A DNA stretch of 64,000 bases from UBA11591 sp040220895 (GTDB lineage: Bacteria; Bacteroidota; Bacteroidia; Flavobacteriales_E; Vicingaceae), in contig JAVJVY010000019.1 in assembly GCA_040220895.1 (NCBI GenBank), forward strand, positions 1 through 64,000, written 5' to 3'. Below, one piece after another: positions 43,540 to 53,345 of the stretch. A program made the position numbers and the translations under genes. Numbering within the stretch: the stretch's first letter is position 1; every line of letters begins with the position of its first letter. The notes below the pieces were generated by a model, which was not told where the DNA came from, did not search any database, and saw only the letters and a list, made by a program, of their open reading frames with translations.

Positions 43540-45405
43540 TTAATCCAATACAAATTCTTCTTTCCAATCGTCAGTGGAGGTCCATTCAGGCTGTTTGTCT
43601 TTTTCAAAAACAACATTACCTATGACCAGGCAATCCATTTCGGTGCGCATAAAGCAACGATAAGCGTCTTCAGGTGAGTTGACAATCGGTTCTCCTCTGA
43701 CATTAAAGCTCGTATTGACAACCAAAGGACAACCGGTTATTGTCCTGAATTCTTCGATCAATTGGTGATATCGCGGATTGGTCTCTTTATGGACTGTTTG
43801 GATTCTGGCACTGTAATCTACGTGAGTAATGGCGGGAATATCAGAGCGATTAAAATACAACTTCTCTTTAAGTTCAAGTTGGTTGTAGTTATCTGGTTTT
43901 TCGATTCTACGATTCTCCACAACATCCTTTACAAGAAGCATGTATGGTGAATTCCCGACCAGCTCAAAATAATCACTGCAATGTTCTGCCAATACCGAAG
44001 GTGCAAATGGGCGAAAACTTTCTCTGTACTTGATTTTTAGATTGAGTTTTTTTTGCATTTCCGGATTTCTTGGGTCACCAAGGATACTTCTGCCACCCAA
44101 GGCTCTGGGACCAAATTCCATTCTTCCCTGCATCCAGCCAATGGCTTTTCCTTCGGCGATTTGAGCAGCGGCGTATTTGGCCACTTCGTCAAAGTCTTCG
44201 AATAAGGTATAGTCAGCATTGTATTTGCGCGCCATTTTTTCGGTTTCACCGTCACCGAATTCAGGTCCCAGGTATGAACCTTCCATGGCATCCATTTTAC
44301 CGTCAGCAACTTTTCGCTCCTTTTGATAGTGAATGTGATAGGCAGCAAGTGCAGCTCCGGGAGCACCACCAGCGTCCCCCGATGCGGGTTGAATAAAGAC
44401 CTCTTCGAATATCCCCGAGGCCACCAATTTTCCATTGGCAACGCAGTTCAAGGCTACACCCCCGGCCAGACAGAGCTTATCAGCACCGGTTAGTCTCTTA
44501 GCTTCTTTGGCCATTTGCAAAACGATCTCTTCGGTCACTAGTTGAATGGCGAGAGCAAGATCACTGTGCGCTTGCTCGAACTCAGATTCTGACTTTCTTT
44601 TAGCCATGGAGAACAACTTTTCCCATTTTTTATCATTTACCATTCTAAGTCCGGTGGCATATTGGAAATATTTCTGATTTAACCTGATCGACCCGTCCTG
44701 ATTTACCTTGACCAAATGCTCCTTTATGATGGAAACATATTTTTTAGTCCTGTCAGAATCTGGGTTACCATAAGGTGCCAGTCCCATGAGTTTATACTCA
44801 CCGGAATTTACTTTGAATCCAAGGAAATAGGTAAAGGAGGAATAGAGCAGACCCAAAGAATGAGGAAATCGCATTTCGCGCAGTATTTCAATGTCCTTGC
44901 CCTTTCCGTGACAAATAGATGCAGTGGCCCATTCTCCCACGCCATCGAGGGTGAGGATAGCAGCGTTTTCAAAGGAAGACGGATAATAAGCACTGGCAGC
45001 ATGTGATAAATGGTGTTCGGGAAAAAGAAGTTTGTATTTCTTGGGATCGAAGTCGCCTAACTCTTTCAATTCGTCTTTGATCAGTTTTTTCAGAAATAGC
45101 TTTTCTTTTAACCAGACCGGTATGGCTGTGATGAACGAAGCCAGACCTTTGGGTGAAAATGCATAATAGGTTTCCAAAAGACGTTCAAACTTAAGTAAGG
45201 GCTTATCGTAAAATGCGATGGCGTCAAGATCATTTAGCGTAGAACCACTGTATTCAAGGCAATACGCAACTGCATTCGAAGGAAAAGAGGCGTCGTGTTT
45301 CTTTCTAGTAAAACGCTCCTCTTGTGCCGCAGCGATGATTTTTCCATCTTCTATGATGGCGGCGGCGGAGTCGTGGTAGAAAGCGGATATACCCAGTATT
45401 TTCAT
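43540..45405 (-). CDS. Carbamoyltransferase, NodU/CmcH/TobZ family
   Basis: Transfers a carbamoyl group from carbamoyl phosphate, by way of an adenylate, to a hydroxyl of a sugar or secondary metabolite. 621 residues. The N-terminal ASKHA/YrdC-like part starts MKILGISAFYHDSAAAIIED and has EERFTRKKHD; HHLSHAASAYYPS carries metal-binding His residues; LAGGVALNCVANGKL and EFGPRALGGRSILGDPR are diagnostic, and the C-terminal domain ends VNTSFNVRGEPIV. The acceptor is unknown. With DUF5989 and SxtJ-like genes it forms a trio found in many bacteria. A TAnnTTTG element precedes it. Confidence 0.92.
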   Translation of the reverse strand: MKILGISAFYHDSAAAIIEDGKIIAAAQEERFTRKKHDASFPSNAVAYCLEYSGSTLNDLDAIAFYDKPLLKFERLLETYYAFSPKGLASFITAIPVWLKEKLFLKKLIKDELKELGDFDPKKYKLLFPEHHLSHAASAYYPSSFENAAILTLDGVGEWATASICHGKGKDIEILREMRFPHSLGLLYSSFTYFLGFKVNSGEYKLMGLAPYGNPDSDRTKKYVSIIKEHLVKVNQDGSIRLNQKYFQYATGLRMVNDKKWEKLFSMAKRKSESEFEQAHSDLALAIQLVTEEIVLQMAKEAKRLTGADKLCLAGGVALNCVANGKLVASGIFEEVFIQPASGDAGGAPGAALAAYHIHYQKERKVADGKMDAMEGSYLGPEFGDGETEKMARKYNADYTLFEDFDEVAKYAAAQIAEGKAIGWMQGRMEFGPRALGGRSILGDPRNPEMQKKLNLKIKYRESFRPFAPSVLAEHCSDYFELVGNSPYMLLVKDVVENRRIEKPDNYNQLELKEKLYFNRSDIPAITHVDYSARIQTVHKETNPRYHQLIEEFRTITGCPLVVNTSFNVRGEPIVNSPEDAYRCFMRTEMDCLVIGNVVFEKDKQPEWTSTDDWKEEFVLD

Positions 45406-45412
45406 GAAGCGG

Positions 45413-45420
45413 CAAATTTA
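45413..45420 (-). promoter_or_regulatory. TAnnTTTG -7 element of the carbamoyltransferase operon
   Basis: TAAATTTG on the minus strand, 7 bases before the ATG, which would make the leader very short. No clear -33. Confidence 0.4.
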
Positions 45421-45532
45421 GCATTCCCCGAGAAATGACAGCTTATTTACCTTGGTCTTTCTTTTTCAAATAAGGCGTAAAACGTATTAGCAACTGGTGT
45501 TTTATTAATTTTACATTTCCTCAGCCAATTTT

Positions 45533-48500
45533 ATGAAAGACAAAGCACCTTACAAACCCAAAAATAAGATACGCATAGTTACGGCAGCAAGCTTGTTTGA
45601 CGGCCACGATGCAGCCATCAACATTATGCGTCGAATAATTCAATCCACGGGAGTCGAGGTCATTCATCTGGGCCATGACCGAAGTGTTGAAGAGGTCGTG
45701 AACTGCGCCATACAGGAGGATGCCAATGCCATTGCCATGACTTCGTACCAAGGTGGTCACAATGAGTATTTCAAATACATGAAGGACCTTTTAGAAGAAA
45801 AAGGGGCAGGGCATATAAGAATTTTTGGTGGCGGTGGAGGCGTAATTCTTCCAGAGGAGATAGCACAATTGCATGAATACGGTATCGCGAGAATATACAG
45901 TCCCGATGACGGGCGCGAAATGGGATTGCAAGGCATGATCAATGATATGATCGAAAAATGCGACTTTCCCACCGGAAAAGATTTAAACGGTGAGGTGGCA
46001 GAACTCAGCAATCAAGGAGTTAATGCCATCGCCAAACTGATCAGTGCTGCAGAGAATTTCCCTGTAGAATCGGCTTCCTTCTTTAAAGAGGTGCATTCAA
46101 AGGCTCAAAAGAATTCCGTACCTGTTTTGGGAATAACCGGAACAGGTGGAGCCGGAAAATCCTCGCTCGTCGATGAATTGGTTCGTCGGTTTTTACTTGA
46201 TTTCAAGGACAAACGCATCGGCATCATTTCAGTAGACCCTTCTAAAAGGAAGACTGGTGGTGCTTTACTTGGCGACCGAATACGTATGAACGCCATTCGC
46301 AACGACCGTGTTTATATGCGTTCACTGGCGACTCGACAGTCTAACCTTGCCCTCTCTGCTCATGTGAATGAGGCAATTCAGGTGCTCAAAGCGGCCAATT
46401 ACGACCTGGTCATTCTAGAAACTTCGGGTATTGGTCAATCGGACACCGAAATCATCGAGCACAGCGATATAAGCCTGTATGTAATGACGCCGGAATACGG
46501 TGCAGCAACCCAATTGGAAAAGATTGACATGCTTGACTTTGCCGACTATATTGCCATTAATAAGTTTGATAAGCGTGGTGCCCTTGATGCCATCAGGGAT
46601 GTAAAGAAGCAATACAAGCGCAATCACCAATTATTTGATATGGACGAAGCCGATGTTCCCGTTTTTGGAACCATCGCTTCCCAGTTCAATGATCCCGGTA
46701 TGAATCGGTTATACCGGGAATTGATGGAGGGAATTTCAGATAAATGTAAAGTAGATCTAAAATCACATTTTCCGGATGAAAAAGAGGAATCCGAGAAAAT
46801 CTACATCATTCCTCCAAACAGAACGCGTTATTTATCAGAAATATCGGAGAACAATAGAAATTACGACAAGTGGGTGGGTGAACAATGTGCGGTGGCGCAA
46901 CGCCTTTACAGCATGGATCTTGTCATGAAGCACTTGGACAAAAGGGGGCTTGATAAATCAATTTTGAAGGCCTTACAGGCAGAATTTGATGCGGAATTAT
47001 TAAACCTCGATCCTAAGAACAAGTTGATGATAGAACAGTGGACCGAAAAAGTACAACGATACCACAATGAATTCTACAAATATAAAGTGAGGGGCAAGGA
47101 ACTGAACATCAAAACACATGTAGAAAGTCTATCCCATTCGCAGATTCCTAAAATCGCAACACCAACATATGAGGCTTGGGGGGATATCCTGCGATGGAGT
47201 TTACAGGAAAATGTTCCTGGAGAATTTCCTTTTACAAGTGGGCTATATCCATTCAAACGTGAAGGAGAGGATCCCACACGAATGTTTGCCGGTGAAGGCG
47301 GACCCGAACGAACAAACAGACGATTTCACTATGTATCGATGGATATGCCGGCCAAACGGCTTTCTACGGCGTTTGATTCGGTCACTCTTTACGGCCATGA
47401 TCCTAATATGCGTCCTGACATTTACGGGAAAATAGGAAATGCAGGAGTGTCTATTTGTTGCTTGAATGATGCGAAAAAACTGTACAGCGGATTTGACCTT
47501 GCTGACCCGAAGACCTCTGTGAGTATGACCATAAATGGACCGGCACCCATGCTGCTTGCCTACTTCATGAATGCCGCCATCGATCAACAATGCGAGAAGT
47601 ATATTCGGGCAAATGGTTTAGAAAGAGAAGTTGAAAAGAAAATAGAAGATTATTTCAAGAAAAAAGGGGCTAAAAGACCGGTATATCAGGGCAAACTCCC
47701 CAAAGGTAATAGTGGTCTTGGTCTGATGCTGCTTGGAATTACCGGAGACAAGGTCTTGCCGTTGGACGTATACCAAAAAATTAAAAAGGACACCCTCACT
47801 GTTGTTCGTGGTACAGTCCAAGCCGATATTTTGAAAGAAGACCAAGCGCAGAATACCTGTATTTTCTCGACCGAATTTGCACTCAGGCTCATGGGCGACG
47901 TGCAAGAATATTTCATAGAGAACGGTGTCCGTAACTTTTATAGCGTTTCCATTTCGGGATATCACATTGCAGAAGCCGGCGCTAATCCAATCACCCAATT
48001 GGCGTTAACCTTGAGCAACGGATTCACCTATGTGGAGTACTACTTGAGCCGTGGCATGGACATCAATGAATTTGGGCCCAATCTATCATTCTTTTTCAGT
48101 AATGGTATTGACCCGGAATATGCTGTCATTGGGCGTGTGGCAAGAAGAATCTGGTCCAAGGCCATGAAAAATAAATACGGAGCTGATGAACGAGCCCAAA
48201 TGCTGAAGTACCATATCCAAACATCGGGAAGGTCACTGCACGCACAGGAAATTGATTTTAATGATATCCGTACCACTCTGCAGGCGCTTTACGCAATCTA
48301 CGACAACTGTAACTCACTGCACACCAATGCCTATGACGAGGCAATCACAACGCCAACCGAAGAAAGTGTACGGCGCGCCATGGCCATTCAGCTCATTATA
48401 AACAGGGAATTAGGCCTTGCCAAAAATGAAAATCCACTTCAGGGATCCTTCATCATAGAAGAATTGACGAACCTTGTAGAAGAAGCTGTACTTCTTGAAT

Positions 48501-48907
48501 TTGACCGGATAAATGAGCGAGGAGGAGTGCTGGGTGCCATGGAAACCATGTATCAGCGCTCGAAGATTCAGGAAGAAAGCCTTTACTATGAAACTCAGAA
48601 ACACAATGGGGAATACCCCATCATTGGCGTCAACACTTTTTTGAGTTCAAAAGGATCACCTACCATCATTCCCGAGGAGGTGATTAGAGCCACTGAAGAA
48701 GAAAAGCAATATCAGATCAACATGTTGGCAGAATTGCACGACCGCAACCGGGAAGAAGCAGAAACACACCTGAAAGAAATTCAGCGTGCCGCTATTCAAA
48801 ATGAAAATTTGTTCGAGAAACTCATGGAAGCCGGCAAGGTTTGTTCACTTGGGCAAATTACTCATGCCCTTTTCGAGGTTGGTGGGCAGTATCGAAGGAA
48901 CATGTAA
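45533..48907 (+). CDS. icmF: Fused B12-dependent acyl-CoA mutase with G-protein chaperone (IcmF type)
   Basis: One 1124-residue chain joining three parts: a cobalamin-binding domain (1-140) with DGHDAA, His25 being the expected lower axial ligand; a MeaI/MeaB-like GTPase (about 195-420) with Walker A GTGGAGKSS at 203-211, which loads and protects the cofactor; and the TIM-barrel mutase (about 540-1124). Substrate-pocket residues are of isobutyryl-CoA type: Phe574 in PFKREGEDPTRMF and Gln773 in KEDQAQNTCIF, where methylmalonyl-CoA mutase has Tyr and Arg. It should therefore interconvert isobutyryl- and n-butyryl-CoA or a related pair, in branched-chain amino or fatty acid metabolism. B12 is required; no B12 riboswitch is seen upstream. 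Confidence 0.94.
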   Translation: MKDKAPYKPKNKIRIVTAASLFDGHDAAINIMRRIIQSTGVEVIHLGHDRSVEEVVNCAIQEDANAIAMTSYQGGHNEYFKYMKDLLEEKGAGHIRIFGGGGGVILPEEIAQLHEYGIARIYSPDDGREMGLQGMINDMIEKCDFPTGKDLNGEVAELSNQGVNAIAKLISAAENFPVESASFFKEVHSKAQKNSVPVLGITGTGGAGKSSLVDELVRRFLLDFKDKRIGIISVDPSKRKTGGALLGDRIRMNAIRNDRVYMRSLATRQSNLALSAHVNEAIQVLKAANYDLVILETSGIGQSDTEIIEHSDISLYVMTPEYGAATQLEKIDMLDFADYIAINKFDKRGALDAIRDVKKQYKRNHQLFDMDEADVPVFGTIASQFNDPGMNRLYRELMEGISDKCKVDLKSHFPDEKEESEKIYIIPPNRTRYLSEISENNRNYDKWVGEQCAVAQRLYSMDLVMKHLDKRGLDKSILKALQAEFDAELLNLDPKNKLMIEQWTEKVQRYHNEFYKYKVRGKELNIKTHVESLSHSQIPKIATPTYEAWGDILRWSLQENVPGEFPFTSGLYPFKREGEDPTRMFAGEGGPERTNRRFHYVSMDMPAKRLSTAFDSVTLYGHDPNMRPDIYGKIGNAGVSICCLNDAKKLYSGFDLADPKTSVSMTINGPAPMLLAYFMNAAIDQQCEKYIRANGLEREVEKKIEDYFKKKGAKRPVYQGKLPKGNSGLGLMLLGITGDKVLPLDVYQKIKKDTLTVVRGTVQADILKEDQAQNTCIFSTEFALRLMGDVQEYFIENGVRNFYSVSISGYHIAEAGANPITQLALTLSNGFTYVEYYLSRGMDINEFGPNLSFFFSNGIDPEYAVIGRVARRIWSKAMKNKYGADERAQMLKYHIQTSGRSLHAQEIDFNDIRTTLQALYAIYDNCNSLHTNAYDEAITTPTEESVRRAMAIQLIINRELGLAKNENPLQGSFIIEELTNLVEEAVLLEFDRINERGGVLGAMETMYQRSKIQEESLYYETQKHNGEYPIIGVNTFLSSKGSPTIIPEEVIRATEEEKQYQINMLAELHDRNREEAETHLKEIQRAAIQNENLFEKLMEAGKVCSLGQITHALFEVGGQYRRNM

Positions 48908-48909
48908 CA

Positions 48910-50313
48910 TCAATTTTTGAGAAGTTCGATATTATTTGCAACGGGTTTTATCTTTTTAAAATGATACTTCTGATTAACAGGAGAGATCAGAGCGTTGCAC
49001 AAGAAACCCAACACCAATAGTCCGGCCATAACATACATAGTGATGGTGTAAACCTGGGAAGGTGGCATTTGAAGCTGTTCGATCTGGTATTCACGCATGT
49101 AGTTTATAATAGCAGGGCCAAGGATGGCTGCCAAAGACCAGGCCAACAAGATACGACCGTGAATGGCTCCCACTTGCATGGTGCCGAAGGTGTCACGCAA
49201 ATATGCCGGAATGGTGGCAAAACCACCCCCGTACATGGTTAGAATAATGCAAAAAGCAGCCACAAAAAGGATGACTGAATTCATTTCACCGGCCAAAGGA
49301 ATAAACATAAAGAGCAGGGGCCCAAGTGAAAAAAAGATGCCATAGGTCCACTTTCGGCCAATATAATCTGAAAGGGAAGACCAGAAAAATCGTCCGATCA
49401 TATTAAATAGGCTGAGAATCCCGACAAAACCGGCAGCAAATGCGGCATTTACCCTAATTCCGGAATCATCAACTGAGCCGAACGTTTCCTGAATCATCAC
49501 CGAGGCCTGTCCCAAAACGCCTATTCCGGCAGTAACATTGAGCATTAGCACCAAAAACAAAAGATAAAATTGAGGCGTTCTGATAGCCGTGTCGGCGTCC
49601 ACATCCTGAACATTTAAAAGTTTTCGCTTCGATTGCCTGGAAGGGTCGAATCCTGGGGGTAGGTAATCATTTACTGGTACTCGGGTGAAATATACACCGT
49701 ACATCATGACCAGGGCATAGATAAAACCGAGGCATAGAAATGTTTCGCCAACTCCGACCGAATAAGCAGATGAGAACATGTCCATTAAGAAGACTGAAAG
49801 TGGAGAGGCGATCATGGCTCCTCCTCCAAAACCCATGATGGCCATGCCTGTGGCCATTCCAGGGCGATCAGGAAACCATTTAATCAGGGTAGAAACCGGG
49901 GCGATGTATCCCAGCCCAAGTCCGATGCCACCGACAACTCCTGATCCGAGGTAAAGCAGCCACAATTGATGATAGAAGGTTCCAATGGCGGAAATTAAAA
50001 AACCCGACGAAAATAAAATAGCAGAGAAGAACATGGCCTTTCTCGGTCCCTGTCGCTCCACCCATTTTCCAAAAACCGCCGCGGAGGCCCCAAGGAAGAA
50101 AAGAGCAAGAGAAAAGATCCATCCCAATTGTGTTAGTTTCCAGTCATGCTGAAGGGAGGTTGATATTCCGAGCACCCGGGTCAGCGGCAGGTTAAATACA
50201 CTGAAAGCATAAATCTGACCAATACAAAGGTGTATGGAAAGAGCAACTGGTAGCATTTTCCATCTGTTGTATCCCTTCTTTGCGACGGTATTTGACTTAT
50301 CAAAGAAATGCAT
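48910..50313 (-). CDS. MFS transporter of the oxalate/formate antiporter (OFA) family
   Basis: A 467-residue inner-membrane carrier with 12 hydrophobic helices. The start is placed at ATG 50313 (MHFFDKSNTVAKKGYNRW); a longer frame to 50376 would add 21 unlikely residues. OFA hallmarks: LPVALSIHLCIGQIYAFSVF in helix 1, GGIGLGLGYIAPVSTLIKWFPD at the 4-5 loop (as two segments GGIGLGLGYIAP and STLIKWFPDRPG), and SSLSDYIGRKW between the halves. Substrates in the family are small carboxylates; the one here is not known. Convergent with icmF. Confidence 0.88.
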   Translation of the reverse strand: MHFFDKSNTVAKKGYNRWKMLPVALSIHLCIGQIYAFSVFNLPLTRVLGISTSLQHDWKLTQLGWIFSLALFFLGASAAVFGKWVERQGPRKAMFFSAILFSSGFLISAIGTFYHQLWLLYLGSGVVGGIGLGLGYIAPVSTLIKWFPDRPGMATGMAIMGFGGGAMIASPLSVFLMDMFSSAYSVGVGETFLCLGFIYALVMMYGVYFTRVPVNDYLPPGFDPSRQSKRKLLNVQDVDADTAIRTPQFYLLFLVLMLNVTAGIGVLGQASVMIQETFGSVDDSGIRVNAAFAAGFVGILSLFNMIGRFFWSSLSDYIGRKWTYGIFFSLGPLLFMFIPLAGEMNSVILFVAAFCIILTMYGGGFATIPAYLRDTFGTMQVGAIHGRILLAWSLAAILGPAIINYMREYQIEQLQMPPSQVYTITMYVMAGLLVLGFLCNALISPVNQKYHFKKIKPVANNIELLKN

Positions 50314-50429
50314 GGTAAAAGTAAATATAGTGGATTTGTTCAGTAGACTGCGGGCTTTCCCCATTGTCCTGTTCATAACAAAGACCCAATACTCGTGGTC
50401 TTGGCTTCGAGAGGCAATAAATTTACCTC

Positions 50430-50996
50430 ATGCCTTCATTTGATTTCTATGCCTGGATAGGACTTCCCCTAATTATCATGGTGTGCCGAATTGCCGATGT
50501 GACCCTTGGCACCATGCGCATCATTCTTATTACGAAAGGATACCGCAAGGTGGCTCCTATCGCAGGCTTTTTTGAGGTACTAATTTGGTTATTTGTCATG
50601 ACTCAGGTAATTAAACACATGGATAACCTCGCTTGTTACTTTGGCTGGGCGGCTGGCTTTGCGACGGGTGTCTTTGTGGGCTCGTGGCTGGAGAATAAAA
50701 TTGCCCTGGGCATTGTCATCATTCGAATGATCATTCCGGATGCCGGTGAAGATCTGATCGCCGGATTAAGGGCCGGGGGATTCAGTGTCACTTATGTGGA
50801 TGGAACGGGATCCAAGGGACCGGTCAAGGTACTATACACCGTGACCCAGCGCAAACTTCAGAACAGTGCCGTCAAGATCATCAGGGATTACAATCCATCC
50901 GTGTTATACACGATAGAAGACCTAAAAAGTGCGCATCAGGATTTTTTAGGAAATCAAGCTTCCGGCAGTATGATTAGGGTGGGGAAGTGGAAGTGA
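50430..50996 (+). CDS. UPF0316 (DUF5698/DUF2179) membrane protein
   Basis: 188 residues: three N-terminal transmembrane helices with ADVTLGTMRIILITKGYRK and FEVLIWLFVMTQV, then a cytoplasmic DUF2179 domain from about 100 (VIIRMIIPDAGEDLIAGLRAGGF split over two strands, then GPVKVLYTVTQRK). The family is widespread and its function is unknown. Convergent with the next gene with 4 bases between the stops. Confidence 0.85.
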   Translation: MPSFDFYAWIGLPLIIMVCRIADVTLGTMRIILITKGYRKVAPIAGFFEVLIWLFVMTQVIKHMDNLACYFGWAAGFATGVFVGSWLENKIALGIVIIRMIIPDAGEDLIAGLRAGGFSVTYVDGTGSKGPVKVLYTVTQRKLQNSAVKIIRDYNPSVLYTIEDLKSAHQDFLGNQASGSMIRVGKWK

Positions 50997-51000
50997 TGCC

Positions 51001-51393
51001 TTAAGAGTCACTCTCTGACTCCATTTTTCGCATTAGCCGGTAATGGGTCGTAAACAAGACCAGGCTGATCAACAACACAATGGCATTTGAAATGGAATTT
51101 CTTTTTACACCATGCATGATCTTACTAATCTTATCAGCCCTTGCGGCTTCATACATGGATTGGATCTCACCGTCAGAAGGAACATAGGCTTGATCCTTAT
51201 TGACTGATTTTAAGGCGTCCATTTTAAAATTCTCAAATGAACTCAGGTTGTCTGCAGTTCTACTCGCGTGAATTGGGTCCATGGCATCCAATAGATTCGA
51301 TACAAGTCCCGAAATACAAATTATGGCGACTATTACGGCAACAACATTGATGATGATGGCGTAAATCTGTAAAAGTCTTTTTGGTTTTCCCAT
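51001..51393 (-). CDS. Hypothetical two-helix membrane protein
   Basis: 130 residues with a hydrophobic N-terminal helix (IYAIIINVVAVIVAIICISG), a central polar region of about 60 residues with DAMDPIHASRTADNL, and a second helix near the C-terminus (ISNAIVLLISLVLFTTHY). No family recognised. Located downstream of the sigma factor gene on the same strand (41 bases), possibly its read-through partner. Confidence 0.65.
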   Translation of the reverse strand: MGKPKRLLQIYAIIINVVAVIVAIICISGLVSNLLDAMDPIHASRTADNLSSFENFKMDALKSVNKDQAYVPSDGEIQSMYEAARADKISKIMHGVKRNSISNAIVLLISLVLFTTHYRLMRKMESESDS

Positions 51394-51434
51394 AACTTTG
51401 AAATTATGGGGTAAGGTTCATAAAGGGATGAATA

Positions 51435-52298
51435 TTACCCCAAGTAAGCTTTTAACAACTTGCTCTTAGAACCGTTCTTGAGCTTTCGAATGGCTTTTTC
51501 CTTGATCTGGCGGACGCGTTCCCTTGTTAGGCCGTATTTCTCGCCGATCTCCTCAAGAGTCAGGCTGTGTTTCATGCCAATACCATAAAAATAGAGTATT
51601 ACGTGTTTCTCTCGCTCCGTAAGCGTTGAAAGGGCTCGGTGGATTTCCGTTTGCAGAGATTCCGAGATCAGGGTGTTGTCGGCGTTGGGTGCATCAGGAT
51701 TCTCAAGCACATCTAGCAGACCATGCTCTTCACCATCGACAAAAGGTGCGTCCATGGAAATGTGCCTGGCTGAAATACCCATAGTGGCCTTGATGTCATC
51801 TTCATGCATTTCCAGGATCTCGGCTAATTCTTCCGGTGAAGGCTCCCGCTCATGCTTTTGTTCGTGTGCAAGTGCCGCTTTTTTGATCTTACTTATGGTT
51901 CCTATTTTATTTAAAGGGAGTCGAACCATCCTTGACTGATCGGCCACGGCCGAAATAATGCTTTGCCTGATCCACCAAACGGCGTAAGAGATGAATTTGA
52001 ATCCCCTTGTTTCGTCAAATCGCTTTGCAGCTTTGATCAATCCCAGATTACCCTCATTGATCAGGTCTGGCAGGGACAAACCCTGATTCTGATACTGCTT
52101 GGCCACAGAAACTACAAAACGCAGGTTTGCGTTTGTCAGCTTATGCAGTGCTTCTTCGTTTCCTTCACGTATTTGCACAGCCAGTTTAACCTCTTCTTCT
52201 GCCGAGATTAGATCAACTTTTGCTATTTCCTGAAGGTATTTATCAAGGGAAGCGGTGTCCCTGTTCGTAATGGACTTGGTAATTTTTAACTGCCTCAT
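51435..52298 (-). CDS. rpoD: Primary sigma factor, RpoD/SigA type
   Basis: The housekeeping sigma of RNA polymerase. 287 residues, in the short Bacteroidota form that lacks the long region 1.1 and the non-conserved insert of E. coli RpoD. Region 1.2 is SLDKYLQEIAKVDLISAEEE, region 2 holds LRFVVSVAKQYQ and GFKFISYAVWWIRQSI, region 3 follows, and region 4.2 has the helix-turn-helix TLEEIGEKYGLTRERVRQIK. This type recognises the TTTG/TAnnTTTG promoters seen in this window. Confidence 0.95.
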   Translation of the reverse strand: MRQLKITKSITNRDTASLDKYLQEIAKVDLISAEEEVKLAVQIREGNEEALHKLTNANLRFVVSVAKQYQNQGLSLPDLINEGNLGLIKAAKRFDETRGFKFISYAVWWIRQSIISAVADQSRMVRLPLNKIGTISKIKKAALAHEQKHEREPSPEELAEILEMHEDDIKATMGISARHISMDAPFVDGEEHGLLDVLENPDAPNADNTLISESLQTEIHRALSTLTEREKHVILYFYGIGMKHSLTLEEIGEKYGLTRERVRQIKEKAIRKLKNGSKSKLLKAYLG

Positions 52299-52406
52299 TT
52301 GCTTTTAAAAATGAATTGAGAGAATAAATAAATATGGATCAAGATTGCAGAGGAAAGCTACGAAAAAATATCCAATATCAAGAATTCCTTATTAAATTGA
52401 AGGGAC

Positions 52407-52841
52407 CTAATCCTTGTCTTCACCCTCTTCTTCAGACTCATCGGCATCATCGACCTGGTCATTTTCACGCTCTTCTTCCGGTTCGGATTCAGGACTTTCT
52501 TCTTCCATTACTCCAATCGGATCGCTCGCCTGAGATGACTCATTTTCTTCGAAATAAGGAATTTCCTTTCTTTTAGGCGAAAGCACTTCAACACTACCTT
52601 CAATACTGATCGGGTTGTAATGAGAACCTCGTTCAATCACCGCGTGCCATGTTCCATCATATGGGGCAGTAAATTCGACAGGGGATTGGTCATACTTTCC
52701 GCCCAGACGTCTAAATGAAGAACCGTCTTTGTACCTTTTAAAATTGACTTCGGTCATGAGGTATACTGTAGTGGGCTTACTAAAGGTTATAATGACCCGG
52801 GAACCCCTTTTGACCTTGACCGCTTGCTGCAGAATTTTCAT
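52407..52841 (-). CDS. DUF1883 protein with acidic tail
   Basis: 144 residues. The N-terminal 90 residues match the DUF1883 pattern: KRGSRVIITFSKPTTVYLMT, FKRYKDGSSFRRLGGKYDQSPV and GTWHAVIERG. From about 96 the chain is almost only Glu, Asp and Ser, ending EEGEDKD, so it is probably disordered. Cytoplasmic, function unknown. An adjacent partner is not apparent. Confidence 0.75.
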   Translation of the reverse strand: MKILQQAVKVKRGSRVIITFSKPTTVYLMTEVNFKRYKDGSSFRRLGGKYDQSPVEFTAPYDGTWHAVIERGSHYNPISIEGSVEVLSPKRKEIPYFEENESSQASDPIGVMEEESPESEPEEERENDQVDDADESEEEGEDKD

Positions 52842-52905
52842 GTTGAAATTAATTGTTAAGAATTGAGGAATCCAAGATAAGAATTAAGTCGAATTAAGAA
52901 AAATA

Positions 52906-53313
52906 TCAATTCTGGTGATCAATGGGCGCTATGCTTCCGGTTCCAACCGCCACAAGGTCTCCTAGGCTATCTAGGATATGACCTTCCACAACCACTATTC
53001 TTTTGCCCTTTCTTATGATTTTCCCAATGCCTTTGATAATGCCCGTTTGTCTGACGGCTTTCAAATAATTAATCTTGAATTCGATGGTGGCGACCCCTCT
53101 TCCCTCTATGGCAAGCGCAGAAAATGCAGCTACACTGAGAATGGCATCCATGAACCCCGCCAATGCGCCTCCGTGAATAAGTGTTGGAGTGGCGAAGTGC
53201 TTTTCCTCCAATTCCATCGTATATTGAATGTGTCCGGGCTCGATAATTTCCAGCTGAAGCTTGTTCTCCTTGCCAAAGGCATTGAATTGGTTGTAATTGT
53301 CGATCAGGTCCAT
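52906..53313 (-). CDS. PaaI-like hotdog thioesterase
   Basis: 135 residues, the hotdog fold of acyl-CoA thioesterases. The characteristic LIHGGALAGFMDAILSVAAF has the HGG and the acidic residue usual for the PaaI/4HBT group, followed by IEFKINYLKAVR and the VVVEGHILDSLGDLVAVGTG strand. Acyl-CoA substrate unknown. It follows the DUF1573 gene by 32 bases on the same strand. Confidence 0.88.
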   Translation of the reverse strand: MDLIDNYNQFNAFGKENKLQLEIIEPGHIQYTMELEEKHFATPTLIHGGALAGFMDAILSVAAFSALAIEGRGVATIEFKINYLKAVRQTGIIKGIGKIIRKGKRIVVVEGHILDSLGDLVAVGTGSIAPIDHQN

Positions 53314-53345
53314 GAAAAGGGGCTGACCCCATTTATTAGAGCCAA

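Noticed and set aside
45421..45532. Cobalamin riboswitch before icmF
   Set aside because: The 127-base divergent gap is too short and shows no B12-box GCCACTG-like sequence.
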